Shown piece after piece: positions 25,001 to 37,171 of a DNA stretch of 64,000 nucleotides. The notes below the pieces were generated by a model. That model was given only the letters and a program-made list of their open reading frames with translations, ran no database searches and was not told where the DNA came from. The position numbers and the translations under genes were made by a program. This stretch comes from Verrucomicrobiota bacterium (lineage in GTDB: Bacteria; Verrucomicrobiota; Verrucomicrobiia; Limisphaerales; J093): NCBI GenBank assembly GCA_027493615.1, contig JAOSKK010000006.1:1-64000 (forward strand), read 5' to 3'. Every line of letters begins with the position of its first letter. Within the stretch, counting starts at the first letter, position 1.

Positions 25001-28000
25001 GGCCGCCCAAGCGGCGGGTGAGGTGTTGTCGGCGCGGGGATCGCGCAGTTCGAGGCTCGAACCTCCGCCGTCCGCCGCGGCCGGCCAAGGCGCGTCGTCC
25101 TGGTAGCGGACGGTGTCGGCCGGGTTGCCGGCGTCATCCAGCAGCACGATCCGATCCGAACGACGCGAGAGCCGCCGGCTCAAATCGCCGAGGACGCGGA
25201 TGCCGGGATGGCGGGACCGGAGCGTGACGGCATTGCGGGCAACGACCAGGAACTCGCCCGGGCCGATCACGGTGTTGGCCGGGAAGGCGAAGTCGATGGC
25301 GTCCGCGAGGCGCCAGCCCCCAGATCCACGGCGTGGTCCGAGCGGTTCAGGAGTTCCAGCCACTGCTCGTCGTTCTCCGCGAAGGGAGTGTCGGGCGTGC
25401 CGGGGACCGTCGCTTCGGCGACGGCGAGTTCGGCACCCAGCACGATGTCGGAGCTGTCCAAATGCCACTGGTGGACTTCCGCGGCGAGCCAGTTGGTGCC
25501 GGGGACGAGCGGGGAAGCATCGAGCGTGTGCGGGCCCGTGATGAGCGGGTCGCCGATGTTGATCGCGGGCGTGGCGTAAGTGACGGCTCCCTCGGGCATC
25601 CTTTGGCGGAAGACCTCGACGCCGTTGAGGTAGAACACCGCGCCGTCATCCACCAGGACCCGGAGTTGGAGGGTGGTTGGGTCGGCGGGGTGTGTGATCA
25701 CGAAAGGCACACGGAAGTAGTAGGTCCAGCGGCCCAGGGTGAGGGCGGTGCGAATCGGTTCGGCCAGCGCGCCCGTGCGATGGCCGAGGACGCCGGGACC
25801 GGCGGCCCAGCCGGAATCGTCAAAGCCGGGCTCCCTCCACGCGGTCCCCAGGTCGTTGCCAGACTGTTCGTAGCGCCAGCGGGCATCCCAGCGCAGGACC
25901 GTCCGGGTGGAGGTCTCGGGCGGCGTGCCGGGCTGTCGGTAGGTCGGCGGGGCATGGTAGAAGATCTCGTTGATCACGATCTCGTCGCGCTGCCGGAAGG
26001 TGTTGGGCGCGCCGGGGGTGAGCTGGTCAGGGCGCAGGAACGGTTGGTCGGCACCGGCGGAGGCACGCGCTTGGGCGTTCGGGGTGACGCGGGCGGCGTC
26101 GAGGAGCCAGGTGCCGTCGGCGCTGAACAGGAAGAGCCGATCCCCGTTGCGGATGGATGGCGCCGGCGCCGGTTGGAGGGCGACCTCGAGCTGGCCGGGC
26201 TGCAGCTCGCGAACCCCCAGCGGGAAGTCCCGGCCCTGGGCGTCTCTGAGGCGGTAGTCTGCCAACGCCACGGAAGACGAGCCGGCGTTCACCAGCTCGC
26301 ACCAGAACGGCGCGGTGCCGGCGGCTGGAAGTTCGCTGAAGGCCAGGCCGGATGCCTTGAAGGACGGGGTGCCCCGGCGAGCGGTCAACTCGACCTGCAG
26401 CAGGAGGTCGTCGTTGTCCGGCGCGCGGTTCAGGGCCTGGACGGCGAACAGGTTGGCGCCAGGTCGAAGGAGACCCAGGTGCGCCGAGAGGTCGATGAAC
26501 TCCGGCACCGCCGACTGGCCGGGGGTTCGCTCGTCCGTGGCGGCAGCCTCCCAGGAGAGGACGGCGGGGGCATTGCGGCGGGCGACCTCGACGCCGTTCA
26601 GCCAGGCGACGAACCCGTCGTTGTACCGCACGCGCAGCAGGAGTTGGTCGTGGTAAAGCCCTGCGGCTTGATTGAAGGGAAAGCGGAGCCAGGCGCTGCT
26701 GTTGAGGTTCCACATCGGGAGCACGAGGTCGGTGGCGAACAGCCCTCGAAGTCCGCCCGCCGTGAGCGGCGAACCGCCCGCCGCCAGCGTGGCGAGCTGA
26801 TCGTCGGGGATCTCTTCGTGCCAGATCGCCACCTCGTCCAACCAGCCGTCCAGGAGGTTCGGGGTGTGCCCGGAGCTGCTGCCCAGCATCCAGCGGTCCC
26901 CTCCCGCCCACAACGATCCGATCGCGTCGGCGCCACCTTCCTCGATGCCGTCGACGAAGAGGCGGATGGAACCGCCGTTCCGGGCCGTTGCGGCGAGGTG
27001 ATACCAACGTCCGGCCTGGGCCACGGTGCGGCTGGTGACGAGGTTCTGGCCGCCGTCGAACGTGTAGTGCTCGAACTGGCCCGAGCCGTTCAGGCGGAGC
27101 TGGTGTGACCAGTGCGTCTGGGGCCCCGCCCCGGAAGTGAGCACCAGCAGGCTGCACGGCTTCACCGCGGCGACCTTGACCCACAAGGCCAGCGTGTAAG
27201 CCTCCGGCACCACCGGCTCCGGCATCGTGACGGTGTCGTCCCGGCCGTCGAACCGCAAGGAGGTCAGGGATCCGGCGAGCGGCGGAGGTCGCTCAACGGC
27301 GAAGACGGGATTCCCCTGGGCCTGGCCGTGGAGGGCGTTGCCGGAGAAGTCCTGGAGATCGCTCTCGAGTGGATAGAACCGCGCGGGCCGCGTCATCGGC
27401 GGTGTGTCCGAGCGGTCGAAGCCGAAGCCGTTGGTGCCCTGGGACCACGCGCCATCCGCGAACGCGGGGGCCGTCCAGTCCGCCAGGGCGTGTGCGGACT
27501 CGGGGACGAGCCACCGGCCCCGCGCGTTCGGTCCAACCAGAACGTCCACCGTCGGCGGCTCGGGCCGGGTGGTTTCGGGGAAGTTCGCACGGCCGGGAGT
27601 GCCGCCGATCTCGAGGCTGGCGCGCCAGTTCTCGGGCGGGCCGCTGGGGGAAGCTGGCAGGCGCTTGGCCAGCGAAGCGCCCGAACCGTCAGCGCCAACA
27701 GGCCAGGGCGGTTGGTCGCTGTAGGTCAGCTCGTCCATCAACCGGCCGTTGAGGTTGCGAAGGATCAGACGTTCCCCTTCGTTGGCCAGCGCGCCCGTGA
27801 ACGGACCGAGGATGTTCGCGAGGCCTGTCGCGGCCTGGAGTGCGGCTGGATCGGCAGCAACGAGGAGGTAGGCGCCGGTGGGGATCACGGTGCCTGGGGG
27901 AAAGCGGTAGGCGACACCGCCGTCGAGGCGCCAGTCCGACAGATCGACGTCCACGGCCATCGGGTTGTGCAACTCGATCCATTCGGCCGGTGCACGTTCG

Positions 28001-28176
28001 CCGGCGGGGTGGTACATCACCTCGTTGAAGGTGACCACGCAGTCGGCGGCGCTCGTCGAGTTGAGATAGCCTTGTGCCGGGAGGGGTTCGGGGGATAGAC
28101 GACCCGCGAGGAGAGGGAGCAGGCCCGCAAAGGCAAGGTGCCTCAGCCGCAGCGGCCCGCGGGAACAAGGTGTCAT
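22007..28176 (-). CDS. Giant secreted lamin-tail / LamG / CotH protein (three frameshifts)
   Basis: About 2,050 aa as one locus. ATG 28176 starts a signal peptide (HLAFAGLLPLLAGRLSPEP). Several lamin-tail-like (LTD) domains: FNEVMYHPAGERAPAEWIEL, VINEIFYHAP, LTEIMYHPAPPTGP, each with WxLxxG and PGxxLxVxxD-type strands. A concanavalin/LamG-like module (YTLALWVKVAAVKPCSLLVL) lies in the N-terminal third. A CotH-kinase-like region runs from IFYDCGVHLHGSMFSR to YNDVYLDSQYENG, WVSNYDITDLGDDPEQYRW and LALPYDWDFLF. CotH proteins phosphorylate other proteins in spore coats; here the role is extracellular and unknown. Frame changes near 25310, 23935 and 22230 all fall in runs of five G or C. The C-terminus (YRLLSAPDLVNGPW...RRFYRVVSP) is the usual exported-protein tail. 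Confidence 0.75.
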
Positions 28177-28302
28177 CGTCCGGACACGATGCGGGAGCTT
28201 CGCACCTCGTTCAAGTTCAGGAACGGGTCCGGGGAGGTTTCTGCGGCCGACGGCCGCTTCTTTTCCATCGCCGATCGCGGGACGACGCCGTAGGCTGCGC
28301 GC

Positions 28303-29297
28303 ATGAACCATTCCGTCTCTCGTCGCAGCTTCCTGGGAACTTCTGCTGTCGCGGTCACCGGTCTCGCCGCCGGTCTGAGTTCCGCCGCGCCCGCAGCCCG
28401 CGCCGCGGGACCGGCGCTGCGGACCACGTCCAGGAAGGCCCTCATCGTCGGTGAACCGAGCGAGGACGATTTCAAACGGCTCAAGGACGCCGGCTTTCAC
28501 GGAGTCGAGGCCGGCGTGCTCCCGCTCGACAAGGCCGAGAAATGCCGGGCCGCGGCGGACAGGACGGGGATGCAGGTGCATTCCATCATCCGGGGTTGGG
28601 CGGAGTTCAACAGCCGCGACGCCAGCAAGGTGGAGGCGACGTTCCAAGTCACCGTGAATGCCCTGCGCGCGGGGCAGGTGCTCGGCGCGGACGCGGTGTT
28701 GCTGGTGCCCTGCCGGATCGGCGGGATGAAGATGCCGCGGCCCTGGGAGTTCCAGATTGAGTTTGACGAAGCGACCGGTCACCTGCGGCGGGTGGTCCTG
28801 GGGGACAATGCCCCGTATGCGGATTACATCGCGGCGCACAACCACGCAATCGACACGTCGCGCGAGCAGGTCGAGCGGCTGATCCCGATCGCCGAACAAT
28901 GCGGGGTGGTGGTGGCTCTGGAGAATGTGTGGAACAACCTCTGGGTGCGTCCGGCGCTCTTTCGCCACTTCGTTGCCTCCTTCCGGAGCCCGTGGGTGAA
29001 GGCCTACTTCGACATCGGGAATCACGTGAAGTATTTCCCTCCGAGGAGTGGATCCTCGAGTTGGGCTCGTTGATCGCCAAGTGCCATGTGAAGGACTTCA
29101 AGCTCAACCCGGCGGATCCGGACGGTGGCGGGGACTTCGTGAACATCCGCGACGGCAGCGTGCGCTGGCCGGTGGTGCGGGCGGCGTTGGACCGGGTGGG
29201 GTACAACGGCTGGTACACCATTGAGGGCGGCGATCTGTCACTGGAGGAACACAGCCGCCGGCTGGACCTGATCCTGGCCGGTGGGGTCAGTCCCTGA
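28303..29297 (+). CDS. Tat-exported sugar isomerase/epimerase, TIM barrel (one frameshift)
   Basis: Xylose-isomerase/AP-endonuclease-2-like family. Twin-arginine signal SRRSFLGTSAVAVTGLAAGL. Barrel strands with metal-ligand acids: VVALENVWNN (Glu), KAYFDIGNHVKYFP (Asp, His), KCHVKDFKLN (His/Asp) and WYTIEGGDLS (Glu), the four-ligand pattern of the family. The frame changes near 29035 between KYFP and SEEWILELG; the motif order is unbroken. Likely acts on sugars or keto-sugars made by the neighbouring oxidoreductases. Divergent from the CotH giant, 126 nt apart. Confidence 0.82.
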
Positions 29298-29583
29298 GGT
29301 TCGGTCATTCGTGGAGCCCTCCAACCAGACAATTTTGTTGCCCGGATCGCAGCCTGGATCGCAACCTTTATCGGGAACCGGGCCTGCCTCCAGACCGACG
29401 GAGCGGTTGGAGAGGATCATGGCCATGCTGTCACGCATGTGAGCGCCGAGCCCGAGGGCCTGGGGATTCCCACTGTGCGAGGCTTGGCGAACGATAAAGG
29501 TGCCGACGAAGGCTGCGATGAAGGTCCAGCCGCCGCCTCAGTAAATTTCCAGACTCCAGAGTCAGTCCGTGAAAAGTGAGGTC
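29298..29583. other. Intergenic, no feature seen
   Basis: 286 nt between convergent gene ends. No hairpin with T-tract or gene recognised. Confidence 0.4.
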
Positions 29584-30685
29584 TCAGGGACCGACCCCAA
29601 CGACACGTTCAACCAAGAGTTGGCTGGGATCGCTGGTGCCGATCTCGACGAGGGACGCGTTCCGGTAGAGCGTCAGGCTGGGTTTCACCGGAGGAAAACC
29701 CGCACGTTCCCGTTGCCGTTCCAGTTCGCCGAGCGAGAGCACATCGAGCGCGACGGGGTCGGCGCTGAAGCGAAGCTGGTTCAAGACCGCGGCGTAGTGC
29801 AGCAGCGTGCGTTCTTCGCCCGAGTACTGGGCAAGCAGGGCATCGGTGATGTTGAGCACCACCCGGTCCCCGAGGATGGGCAGGGCGTAGATCTCGGGCA
29901 CCGCGACGGCGAGGCGGCCGGCATCGGCCGTGAAGCGGACGACGTTGTCCACGCTCCCGAGTGCCAGGCTGAAGAGATGTCCCGAGACGCCCGCCAGGTT
30001 GTGGTTGAGCAGGGGCGTGATGCTGATGATCTTCGTCATCTGCTGGCTCACGAGCCGGGAGACGTAGGAATTGCGGCCCAGGGTGTCGGATTGCCGCTCG
30101 AATTCGAGGTCGCCGTGCACCAACTGGCCCAGCAGGGCGCTGGCATAGAACTCGTTCGTGTCGTAGCCGGCGTCCGCGCTGGCCGCCACCCGCACGCCGT
30201 GGCGTTCGGCCAGGGTGACAAAGCCCGCCTGCCGCAGTGGGGCCATCTGGCGGTCCCATAGAATCACCTGGCCCGGCGGGTGCCCGACCTCGAGCAAGCT
30301 GGTGAGGACGGCCTCGGCGACCGCGGGTCGCGTCCCGCTGAGCGGCCCGGGGCTCGAGAGCACCTTGATTCCCACCGTGTCCGCCGGGGCCACGAGCTGG
30401 CGCCAGGCGGCCCGTGAGGGTGGTGGTGCGGGTGAAGTTGGTCGGGCCGCGATCCACCATCTTGCGGATGACGTCCCGCCGGGGGTAAACGCCTCGGTGG
30501 CCTGCGGGTCTTCGATGATCACGACCCGGCTTTGTGTCGGCGGGGGCAGGGCGAAGGGGCACCATCGCCGTGGCTCGCGGGGGAGCGTTGCCGACGGGAC
30601 CATCGGCCGCCAGCGCGCCGACGAACCCGGCGAGGCACGCGACGATCGGGATCGACAACCGTGGGTTTCTTGACTCGCCGAACAT
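29584..30685 (-). CDS. Exported DUF362-family protein (about three frameshifts)
   Basis: ATG 30685 opens a signal-like segment (PRLSIPIVACLAGFVGALAA). Family signatures include VVIIEDPQATEAFTP, VDRGPTNFTRTTT, TVGIKVLSSPGPLSGTRPAV, then KIISITPLLNHNLAGVSG and LGDRVVLNITDALLAQYSG. DUF362 proteins are often found with iron-sulfur or redox systems; no ferredoxin cysteines are seen here. The frame alternates near 30545, 30485 and 30420, two of these in runs of five G. Divergent from the TPR lipoprotein, about 20 nt apart. Confidence 0.65.
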
Positions 30686-30706
30686 GGGGTGTTACCACCG
30701 GGCGAC

Positions 30707-32945
30707 ATGCCAGTCGCCCTTAGACCGGGGGTGTTATCGGCCCTCTCCGGTGACCTTTGCAAGCCTGACCATGCCGCGCGCGCGGAGCCTCCGGCGCGGA
30801 CTCCTCGGTTCCGGGCGGCGGGAGTGTTGTGGCTTTGTCTGGTGCTGACGGGCGTGGTGGGTTGCAGTCCGCCGGGGCGGCGCGAGTTGCAGGAGGGGCA
30901 TCGGCTGTTGCGGGCGGGGCGCCCGGCGGAGGCAGTTGCCCCGTTGCGCGAGGCGATTCGGGTGTTTGCGACCAACACGGTGGCCAGCGCTTACGCGTGG
31001 AATTCGCTGGGATTGGCCTACCACCGGGCCGGCCAGTTCGAGAACGCGGCGCTCTGCTACAAAGCTGCGCTGGACAAGAACCCCAATCTCTTTGCGGCCC
31101 GCTACAACCGCGGCTATCTGCTCTTCGAGCAGGGGAACTACACGGCGGCCATCAGCGACCTGACCGGGTACACCTCACACCAAGCGCAAGATCCGGCCGG
31201 CTGGCTCTTGCTCGGCAAGGCCCAGTTGCGGGCCGGGGCGCTGGACCCGGCGCAGGCCAATCTCCAGCAGGTGCTCCGCCTCAAGGCGACGCCGCGTCAG
31301 CAAGCCGAGGCCCTCAACGCCTTGGGGGTGGCCCAGGCGCGGCGCCGGAGGGCGCGCGAGGCGTTTCAATACTTCGAAGCCGCGCTGAACCGCGTGGCAG
31401 ATTATGCCCCGACGCTCCTGAACCAGGCAGTGCTGTCCCATCAGCTCAACGACCGCGGTTTTGCGTTGCAGAAGTACCAGGCCTACCTCGAGGTGGCCGG
31501 CAACAGCCCGTTCGTGGCCAGCGTTCGCGCGATCACGAACGAGCTGGGCCGCACCCTCGCCCTGGCCAGCCGGACCGAGGCAGCACCACCTCCGCCCGCC
31601 GCGGCCACGAGTCCCCCGGTTGCAGCCGTCGTCTTGCCCGGGGAGTCCAGCACGGCGACTGCCCCCGCGCTCACGGTCACGTCGCCGCCGCCCAGCCTTG
31701 TGGCAACTTCGCCGCCGCCCGTCGTGGTGGTCACCTCGTTCCCCCGATTTTGGTCCGGACCTCGCCGCCGGCGCCGGCGGTTGCGGGGACGGGCGCACCT
31801 CCCGCGGAGGCGGTCACCCGCCCGGCGCCTGTCCTGGTGGTAACTGCAGCCCCTCCGACCACGGTGGCGGTGACCTCGATTCCACCAGCCTCGGTCGCAC
31901 TCGCCGAACCGCCGGGCCAGCTCGAACCGGTCGTCGCACCGGAACCCACATCGTCTCGCCCGGTCGAACTTGAGGGAGAATCGCCGGCACCCGTCGTCGA
32001 ATTACCAGCCGAGCCAGAACCGCCGCTTGAGCGGGTGGAGATCCGGGAGGAGGTGGAGTTGCTGCCCGCACGCGACCTCGAATCGGCCACGGCGGAGGTC
32101 CCCACGAACGGCCCGACCCCGGCTCCGTCGCTCGGGACCGAGGCCGCCCCCGCGGAGGCGCCCCCCAAGGCGTCGGTGACGGAAACCGTCGAGCCGCGCA
32201 AACGCTCGTTCTTCTCGCGCTTGAACCCGGTGAGTTGGTTCGGTTCCAAGGACGAAGAGCGGGAGGCGGAGAAGGCGCTCGAGCGAGAGGCTGAAGCCCG
32301 GGAGAAGGCGGAACGGGCGGCGCAGAAGGAGGCGGAGCGAGCCGCCAGGTCCAAACGGCGGGTGACGGAAGTCGATCGTCCCCTGCCCACGGCTGCGGCC
32401 CCGGCCACCTCCCCCCGCCGGTGCCCGTATTCCCGCGTTATACCTACCAGACGCCACGTCTGGCGCCGGCGGGCAATCGGGAGGAGGCGGACCGTCTGGT
32501 GAAGGCGGGGGTGGAGGCGCATCGAGCGCGTCGCTTGGGGGATGCGCAGGCCACCTATGCCCGGGCGGTGCAGGCTGACCCGACGAGCTTCAGCGCCCAT
32601 TTCAATCTCGCGGTGGTGGCCTTCGACCTCGAGGACTGGCCCCGCGCGCTGGCCTCTTACGAGCGGGCGTTGGCTGTGGCGCCACAGGATCCGCGGGCGC
32701 GTTACGGTTTTGGGCTGGCGCTGGAGCGGGCCGGCTATCCGTTGGACGCGGCGGCCGAGTGGCAGAAGGTGCTGGCGACGAACGCCGAATACGTCGAGGC
32801 GCACCTGGCCTTGGCGAATCTCTACGCCACGACCCTGGGAGATTCGGCCAAGGCACGCGAACACTACCAGCGCGTGCTCCAGCTTCAGCCCAACCATCCC
32901 CAGGCTCCGATGATCCGCCGGTGGCTGGGACCCCTGGCCCGCTGA
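30707..32945 (+). CDS. TPR-repeat lipoprotein with low-complexity linker (two frameshifts)
   Basis: About 745 aa. Lipobox LTGVVGC near residue 45-51 predicts a lipid-anchored protein. N-terminal TPR repeats (LAYHRAGQFENAALCYKAAL, LLFEQGNYTAAISDL, REAFQYFEAALNRV) and a C-terminal TPR block (VVAFDLEDWPRALASYERAL, EYVEAHLALANLYATTLGDS). Between them lies a long Pro/Val/Thr/Ser-rich linker and a Glu/Lys/Arg-rich coiled-coil-prone segment (EREAEKALEREAEAREKAER). Frame changes near 31740 and 32412 are in C5 and C6 runs. Probably a scaffold in the envelope. Confidence 0.72.
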
Positions 32946-32951
32946 AGCAGA

Positions 32952-32976
32952 AAAGGCGAGGCCCACGCCTCGCCCC
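32952..32976. terminator. Bidirectional terminator between TPR gene and rpmB
   Basis: GGCGAGGC-CCAC-GCCTCGCC, eight perfect pairs, with AAAA on the left and so TTTT after the stem on the minus strand. Serves rpmB (minus) and could also end the TPR gene. Confidence 0.85.
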
Positions 32977-33000
32977 GGAGGAAATCGACCCGTCCGCGGG

Positions 33001-33273
33001 TCAGGCGGTCTTGGACGGTTCGGCGACAGCTTTCCAGGTGCGCTTGGGCGGCTTGACCACAAGCCCCTTCTTGATGGCGGAAGCGGCGACGCGGATGTAA
33101 CGGACCTCGCCATTCACCACGGCCTTGACCCGCTGCAGATTGGGAAGGAACCGCCGCTTGGTGATGGCGGTCACGTGCGTGCCGATACCCCCGAGCTTCT
33201 TCGGCTTGCCACTTCGCCAGATCTTGCTGCCCTTGATCGGGCCCTTGCCTGTCAGTTCACAACGTCGCGCCAT
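33001..33273 (-). CDS. rpmB: Large-subunit ribosomal protein bL28
   Basis: 90 aa. Opens MARRCELTGKGPIKG, the standard bL28 start, and has RRFLPNLQRVK and VRYIRVAASAIKKGLV. Basic, 50S-subunit protein. Stand-alone gene with its own terminator; the usual rpmG partner is not seen. Confidence 0.97.
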   Translation of the reverse strand: MARRCELTGKGPIKGSKIWRSGKPKKLGGIGTHVTAITKRRFLPNLQRVKAVVNGEVRYIRVAASAIKKGLVVKPPKRTWKAVAEPSKTA

Positions 33274-33329
33274 AAATCACAAAGGGCGGGATTGCTACCA
33301 CCGGGCGGGCGGGGGTGCAAGCGCGCATT

Positions 33330-35314
33330 TTAGGCCGGCGCGGTCGCCTCGCCGCCCAGGGAGCCGGGGGCCGAGGTGGCGGAGGCCGTTTCGGCGCCGC
33401 GCGGGGCGTCCGCCGGAGGCAGGCCGGCGGCGGTCGGGGCAGGCTCAGCGACGACGGTTTCAGCGGGAGCGGGAGGGGCGCGGACGGTGGAGGGGGTGTC
33501 CGGTAGGTTTCGATGGCCTCGATGCGGTAGCGGGCCGAGTGACCGTCCAGGTCGAGTTCCGTTTCGTCTCCGACCCGTTTGCCGAGCAGGGCCTGGGCGA
33601 GCGGGCTGAGGTAACTGACGATGTGGTGTTCGGTGTCGAAATCCCAGGCCCCGAGGATGGTCAGGGTTTCGGGATGCTCGCCGGTAAGGTTGGTGAGGCG
33701 GACGCGCGTGCCGATGCCGACGGTTTCGGTGGGGGCGTCGCTGAAGTCGGTGCCGCGGGCGCGGAGGAGTTGCTGTTCGAGCTCGGCCTTTCGGAGCATC
33801 AACAACCGATGCTGTTCCTTGGCGGCCTTGTACTCGTGGTTTTCGCGGAGGTCGCCATAGCTCCGAGCCACGGCGATATCCTTCGAGTTGGCGGGGATGG
33901 TCTTCTCGACGAGAACGTGGTATTCGGCGCGGCGGCGTTCGAGGCTTTCCCAGGAAACGACCAGGCTGTTGTCCTGGCGCGTGGGTTCCCCGGAGAGGAG
34001 GGACTGAACGGCGGGGAAGTGCTTCACGATGCGGGCCAGGAGGGACCGCTTGTCCATGTCATCGAAGCTGGGGGAGAACTGGAGGGCGCGCGTCAGGTCC
34101 TTGATGACCTCGATGTCGGCGGACTCGATGAGGTCCACGAGCAGTTCCTGGTCCTCCATGATGCCGTCGTGGAGGCGCCGGGTCTTCTTCTCGTTGAACT
34201 GGTCGCGCTCGATGGCGCTGAGCATGGCGCGGAAGACCTCCGGTCCGAGGATGTCAGCGAACTGGTCGCTGCCGCGTTCTTTCGCCAGCCAGAGCAGCAG
34301 TTCGCTGCTGGCGCCATGCTGGCTGATGAGTCGGACGAGCCGGTCCTTCAGTTCGGCCAGATGCCCGTGTTCGATCAGCAGGCGGGCGCATTCGGCGCAG
34401 AGCTTGGCGCTCATGCTGTTGAGGGCGGCGAGCAGCACTTCGTGCCAGTGCTCGGGGTTGGCGTCCCGGAAGGAAGCGAGGGCTCGCTTGTGTTTGGGCC
34501 CGGAGACCTGTTCGAGGACGCGACTGGGTTCCTCGACCTGGGCCCATACCGCGGCCGGGGTCAGTTCGCCTTCCGCCGGAGGAAGGCCCGAAGCCTGGCG
34601 CAGGTCATCGCGCATGAAGATCGCCTCGAGGGCAAGGGCGGGGATGGTGCGCTGGTGGCTGGCGATCTCGGCGCTGAGAATCTCGACGGCCTCGGTGACG
34701 GTCTTGCGGCCGTCGGTCAGGTCCTCGAGGCTCTTGAGCAGCTCGGCGGCGAGGGCGAGGCGGGCCTTGAGCCCGCGGGCGGCGCGGAAGTCCTCCATGA
34801 GCCGGTCCTGCAGTGCCATCTCAGCGGCCTGGTACACGACCGGTTCGGTCTTCTTGAGCGGGATGACGAAGTGGCCGTCCTTCTTCATTTCGCGCCGGGC
34901 CGCCTCCCACCACTTCTTCCAGTCCGAGGCGATCACCTCGGGGACGAGCGTGGCCTGGAGCTGGTCCACGGTGGCGCGGCCGCCGAAGCTCTGGAGCACG
35001 ATCTTGATGACCTCGAGGTGGTGGAGGGCGGCCATCTGGCGCAAGCCGGCCAGATCTTCGGCTTTGCGCGCCAGGATGTGGTCGCGGGGAATGGGCTTGA
35101 GGGAGTCGGCGGCAAACGCCAGGTCCATGGCGTGGCCGGGCTTGTTGGCAAAATCGATGATGAACCGGCCGAACACGGGGTCCACCTGGCGGATGCGGCC
35201 GAACCCCCAGCCGCGGTGCTGGCAGAAACCGCATTGAATGAGTTCCAGCAGGGGGTCTACCTGCCGGCGCTCGATCTTGCCTGCCGAAACCAGACTCTCC
35301 AGCTCTTCTCTCAT
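33330..35314 (-). CDS. greA: GreA/GreB-family transcript cleavage factor with long N-terminal extension
   Basis: About 660 aa, versus ~158 for ordinary GreA. The last third is the Gre module: coiled-coil ARSYGDLRENHEYKAAKEQ with the acidic tip Asp/Glu that reaches the RNA polymerase active site, followed by the FKBP-like domain (VRLTNLTGEHPETLTILGAW, SPLAQALLGKRVGDE). The first ~450 residues are helical and of unknown role; similar extended Gre proteins occur in this phylum. Start ATG 35314 (MREELESLVSAG). Near 33495 a run of five G breaks the frame; the corrected tail is Ala/Pro-rich and ends at TAA 33330. Divergent from rsmB, 47 nt apart. Confidence 0.85.
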
Positions 35315-35361
35315 GGCCTTTTGCCGCTCGCTTCCGTCAACGTGACGGGCATTATGGCCCC

Positions 35362-36641
35362 GTGCGGCCGTCCAAACCAAGAGAAATTGCCTGCCACGCC
35401 CTGCTGGACCGTGAGAACGGCCGCGGTTTCCTCGAAGACTTGCTCGATCACACCCTGGCCTCGGCGCGTCTGTCGGCTCCGGACCGGGCCCTCGCCCAGG
35501 AGCTGGCGTGCGGGGTCGTACGCTGGCAGGCCCCGCTCGACTGGCTCATCGCCCAGAAGGTCGGTGATCGCCGCCAGCTCCCCGTCGTCCAGGTCTTGCT
35601 GCGACTCGGCCTGTACCAGTTGTTCTGGCTCGACCGGATCCCGGATCATGCCGCGGTGGGTGAGACGGTCGAGCTCGCCCCCGAACGCCAGGCCGGCTTC
35701 GTCAACGCCATCCTGCGCGGGTTCGCCCGCGAACGGGAGGTGACCCGGCTGCTTCTGGAACGCCTCAAACGGGACGAACCCGCCCTCGGCTGGTCGCACC
35801 CCGACTGGCTCGCCCAGCGGTGGATCGCCCGGTGGGGCAAGCCGAAGACCCTCCGCTTGATGGAGTTCAACAACCAGCCGGCCCGCGTCTTTGCCCGCGT
35901 CAACACCCTGATCGCCGAGCCCGACAAGCTCATCGCGCAATGGCGGCGCGAGGACGTCGAGTACGACTTCGGCCGCTGGGACTGGATCCCGGAGAACCTT
36001 GTCTTCGAGTTGCGCTCGCATCCGCCCCTGGCCCGGCTTGAGAGTTTTCGGCGCGGCTGGTTCTATGTCCAGGACCCGAGCACCTGCCTCGCGCCGCGCC
36101 TGCTGGCCCCCAGCCCGGCGATCGGCTGCTTGACCTCTGCGCGGCGCCCGGGGGTAAGACCACGTTTCTGGCGCAGATGCTCGAGAACGATGCCCGGCTT
36201 GTCGCCGTGGAACCCGCCCCCGCCCGCCGCGCACGTCTGGCGGAGAACTGCGAACGCCTGAACGCCGATTGCACCGTCGTCGAGTCGCTCGAGACGGCGC
36301 CGTTGCGCGAGTTCGACCGGATTCTCGTCGACGCCCCTTGTTCGAACACCGGGGTGATCCGGCGCCGGCTGGACCTTCGCTGGCGGCTCCGGCTCGAAGA
36401 GGTGCTCCGTCTCCGCCAGGTCCAGCTCGGTCTTCTGACGCAAGTCGCCCCGCTGCTTCGTCCCGGGGGCACCCTGGCTTACAGCACCTGCAGCCTCGAA
36501 CCCGAGGAAAACCGCGGCGTGGTGGATGAGTTCCTCGCCACACACCCGGATTTCCGGCTGAGCCTGGAACGGGAGTTGTTTCCGCCCGACGACCGGTCCG
36601 ACGGCGCCTATGTGGCGATCCTGCTGAAGGCGGAGGGCTGA
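35362..36641 (+). CDS. rsmB: 16S rRNA m5C967 methyltransferase RsmB (one frameshift)
   Basis: About 427 aa. An N-terminal NusB-like RNA-binding domain (REIACHALLDRENGRGFLED, LLRLGLYQLFWL) is joined to a Rossmann SAM methyltransferase: LDLCAAPGGKTTFLAQ (SAM-binding), VDAPCSNTGVIRRR (motif IV with catalytic-partner Cys) and YSTCSLEPEEN (motif VI Cys nucleophile). The frame changes near 36115 in a run of five C; all motifs remain in order. Start GTG 35362. Confidence 0.9.
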
Positions 36642-37171
36642 CTCAGCGGGAAGCCCGCACCCCAGGTTCAGGGAACGCCTCCCTCAGCCCCATCTCCGAT
36701 GTTCGGAATCGGCGGAGAAACCCCTTCCGCAATCTCCACAAGCTTCGTGCGTGACGGACGGGCTCCACCCGTCGCGAAGCGTAAGGATTGCGGGGGTTCA
36801 GCCCCGCTTTTCGTGCTCGGTTCACGGAGAGCGGGGCGCAAGAGAGACAGACGGACAAGAACAAGTGGTTATGGATGACAGGAAGCTGCGCATGGGGTCT
36901 GAGGCGCGCCTCGCTAGCGGCCTACCTTCGATCCGGGCTTCCAACGACGACAAGCTCCAGTCACCCGGCGTACGCACAGCGCTCCCACGGTATCAGCGTT
37001 CCCCGCGCCGCCAGCCCGATGAACCCTCCTGTCCCGGCGGCGGGCTTTGCTGAGTCTCGTGACCTCGACTCCTACCCCCGCATCCCGTAGGAGCCGACGT
37101 CAGGAGGCTCTGGCAGGCTGAGTCTCGTGACCTCGACTCCTACGCGTTCCTTGCGTAAGAGCCGTCGGCGG
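36642..37171. repeat. Repeat-rich intergenic region
   Basis: No gene seen. Holds copy 2 of the ~66-bp repeat (36651-36716, inverted relative to 3404-3470) and short versions of the CCTCCTGACGTCGG family: TGAGTCTCGTGACCTCGACT at 37051-37070 and a fuller unit at 37087-37145. Confidence 0.75.
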
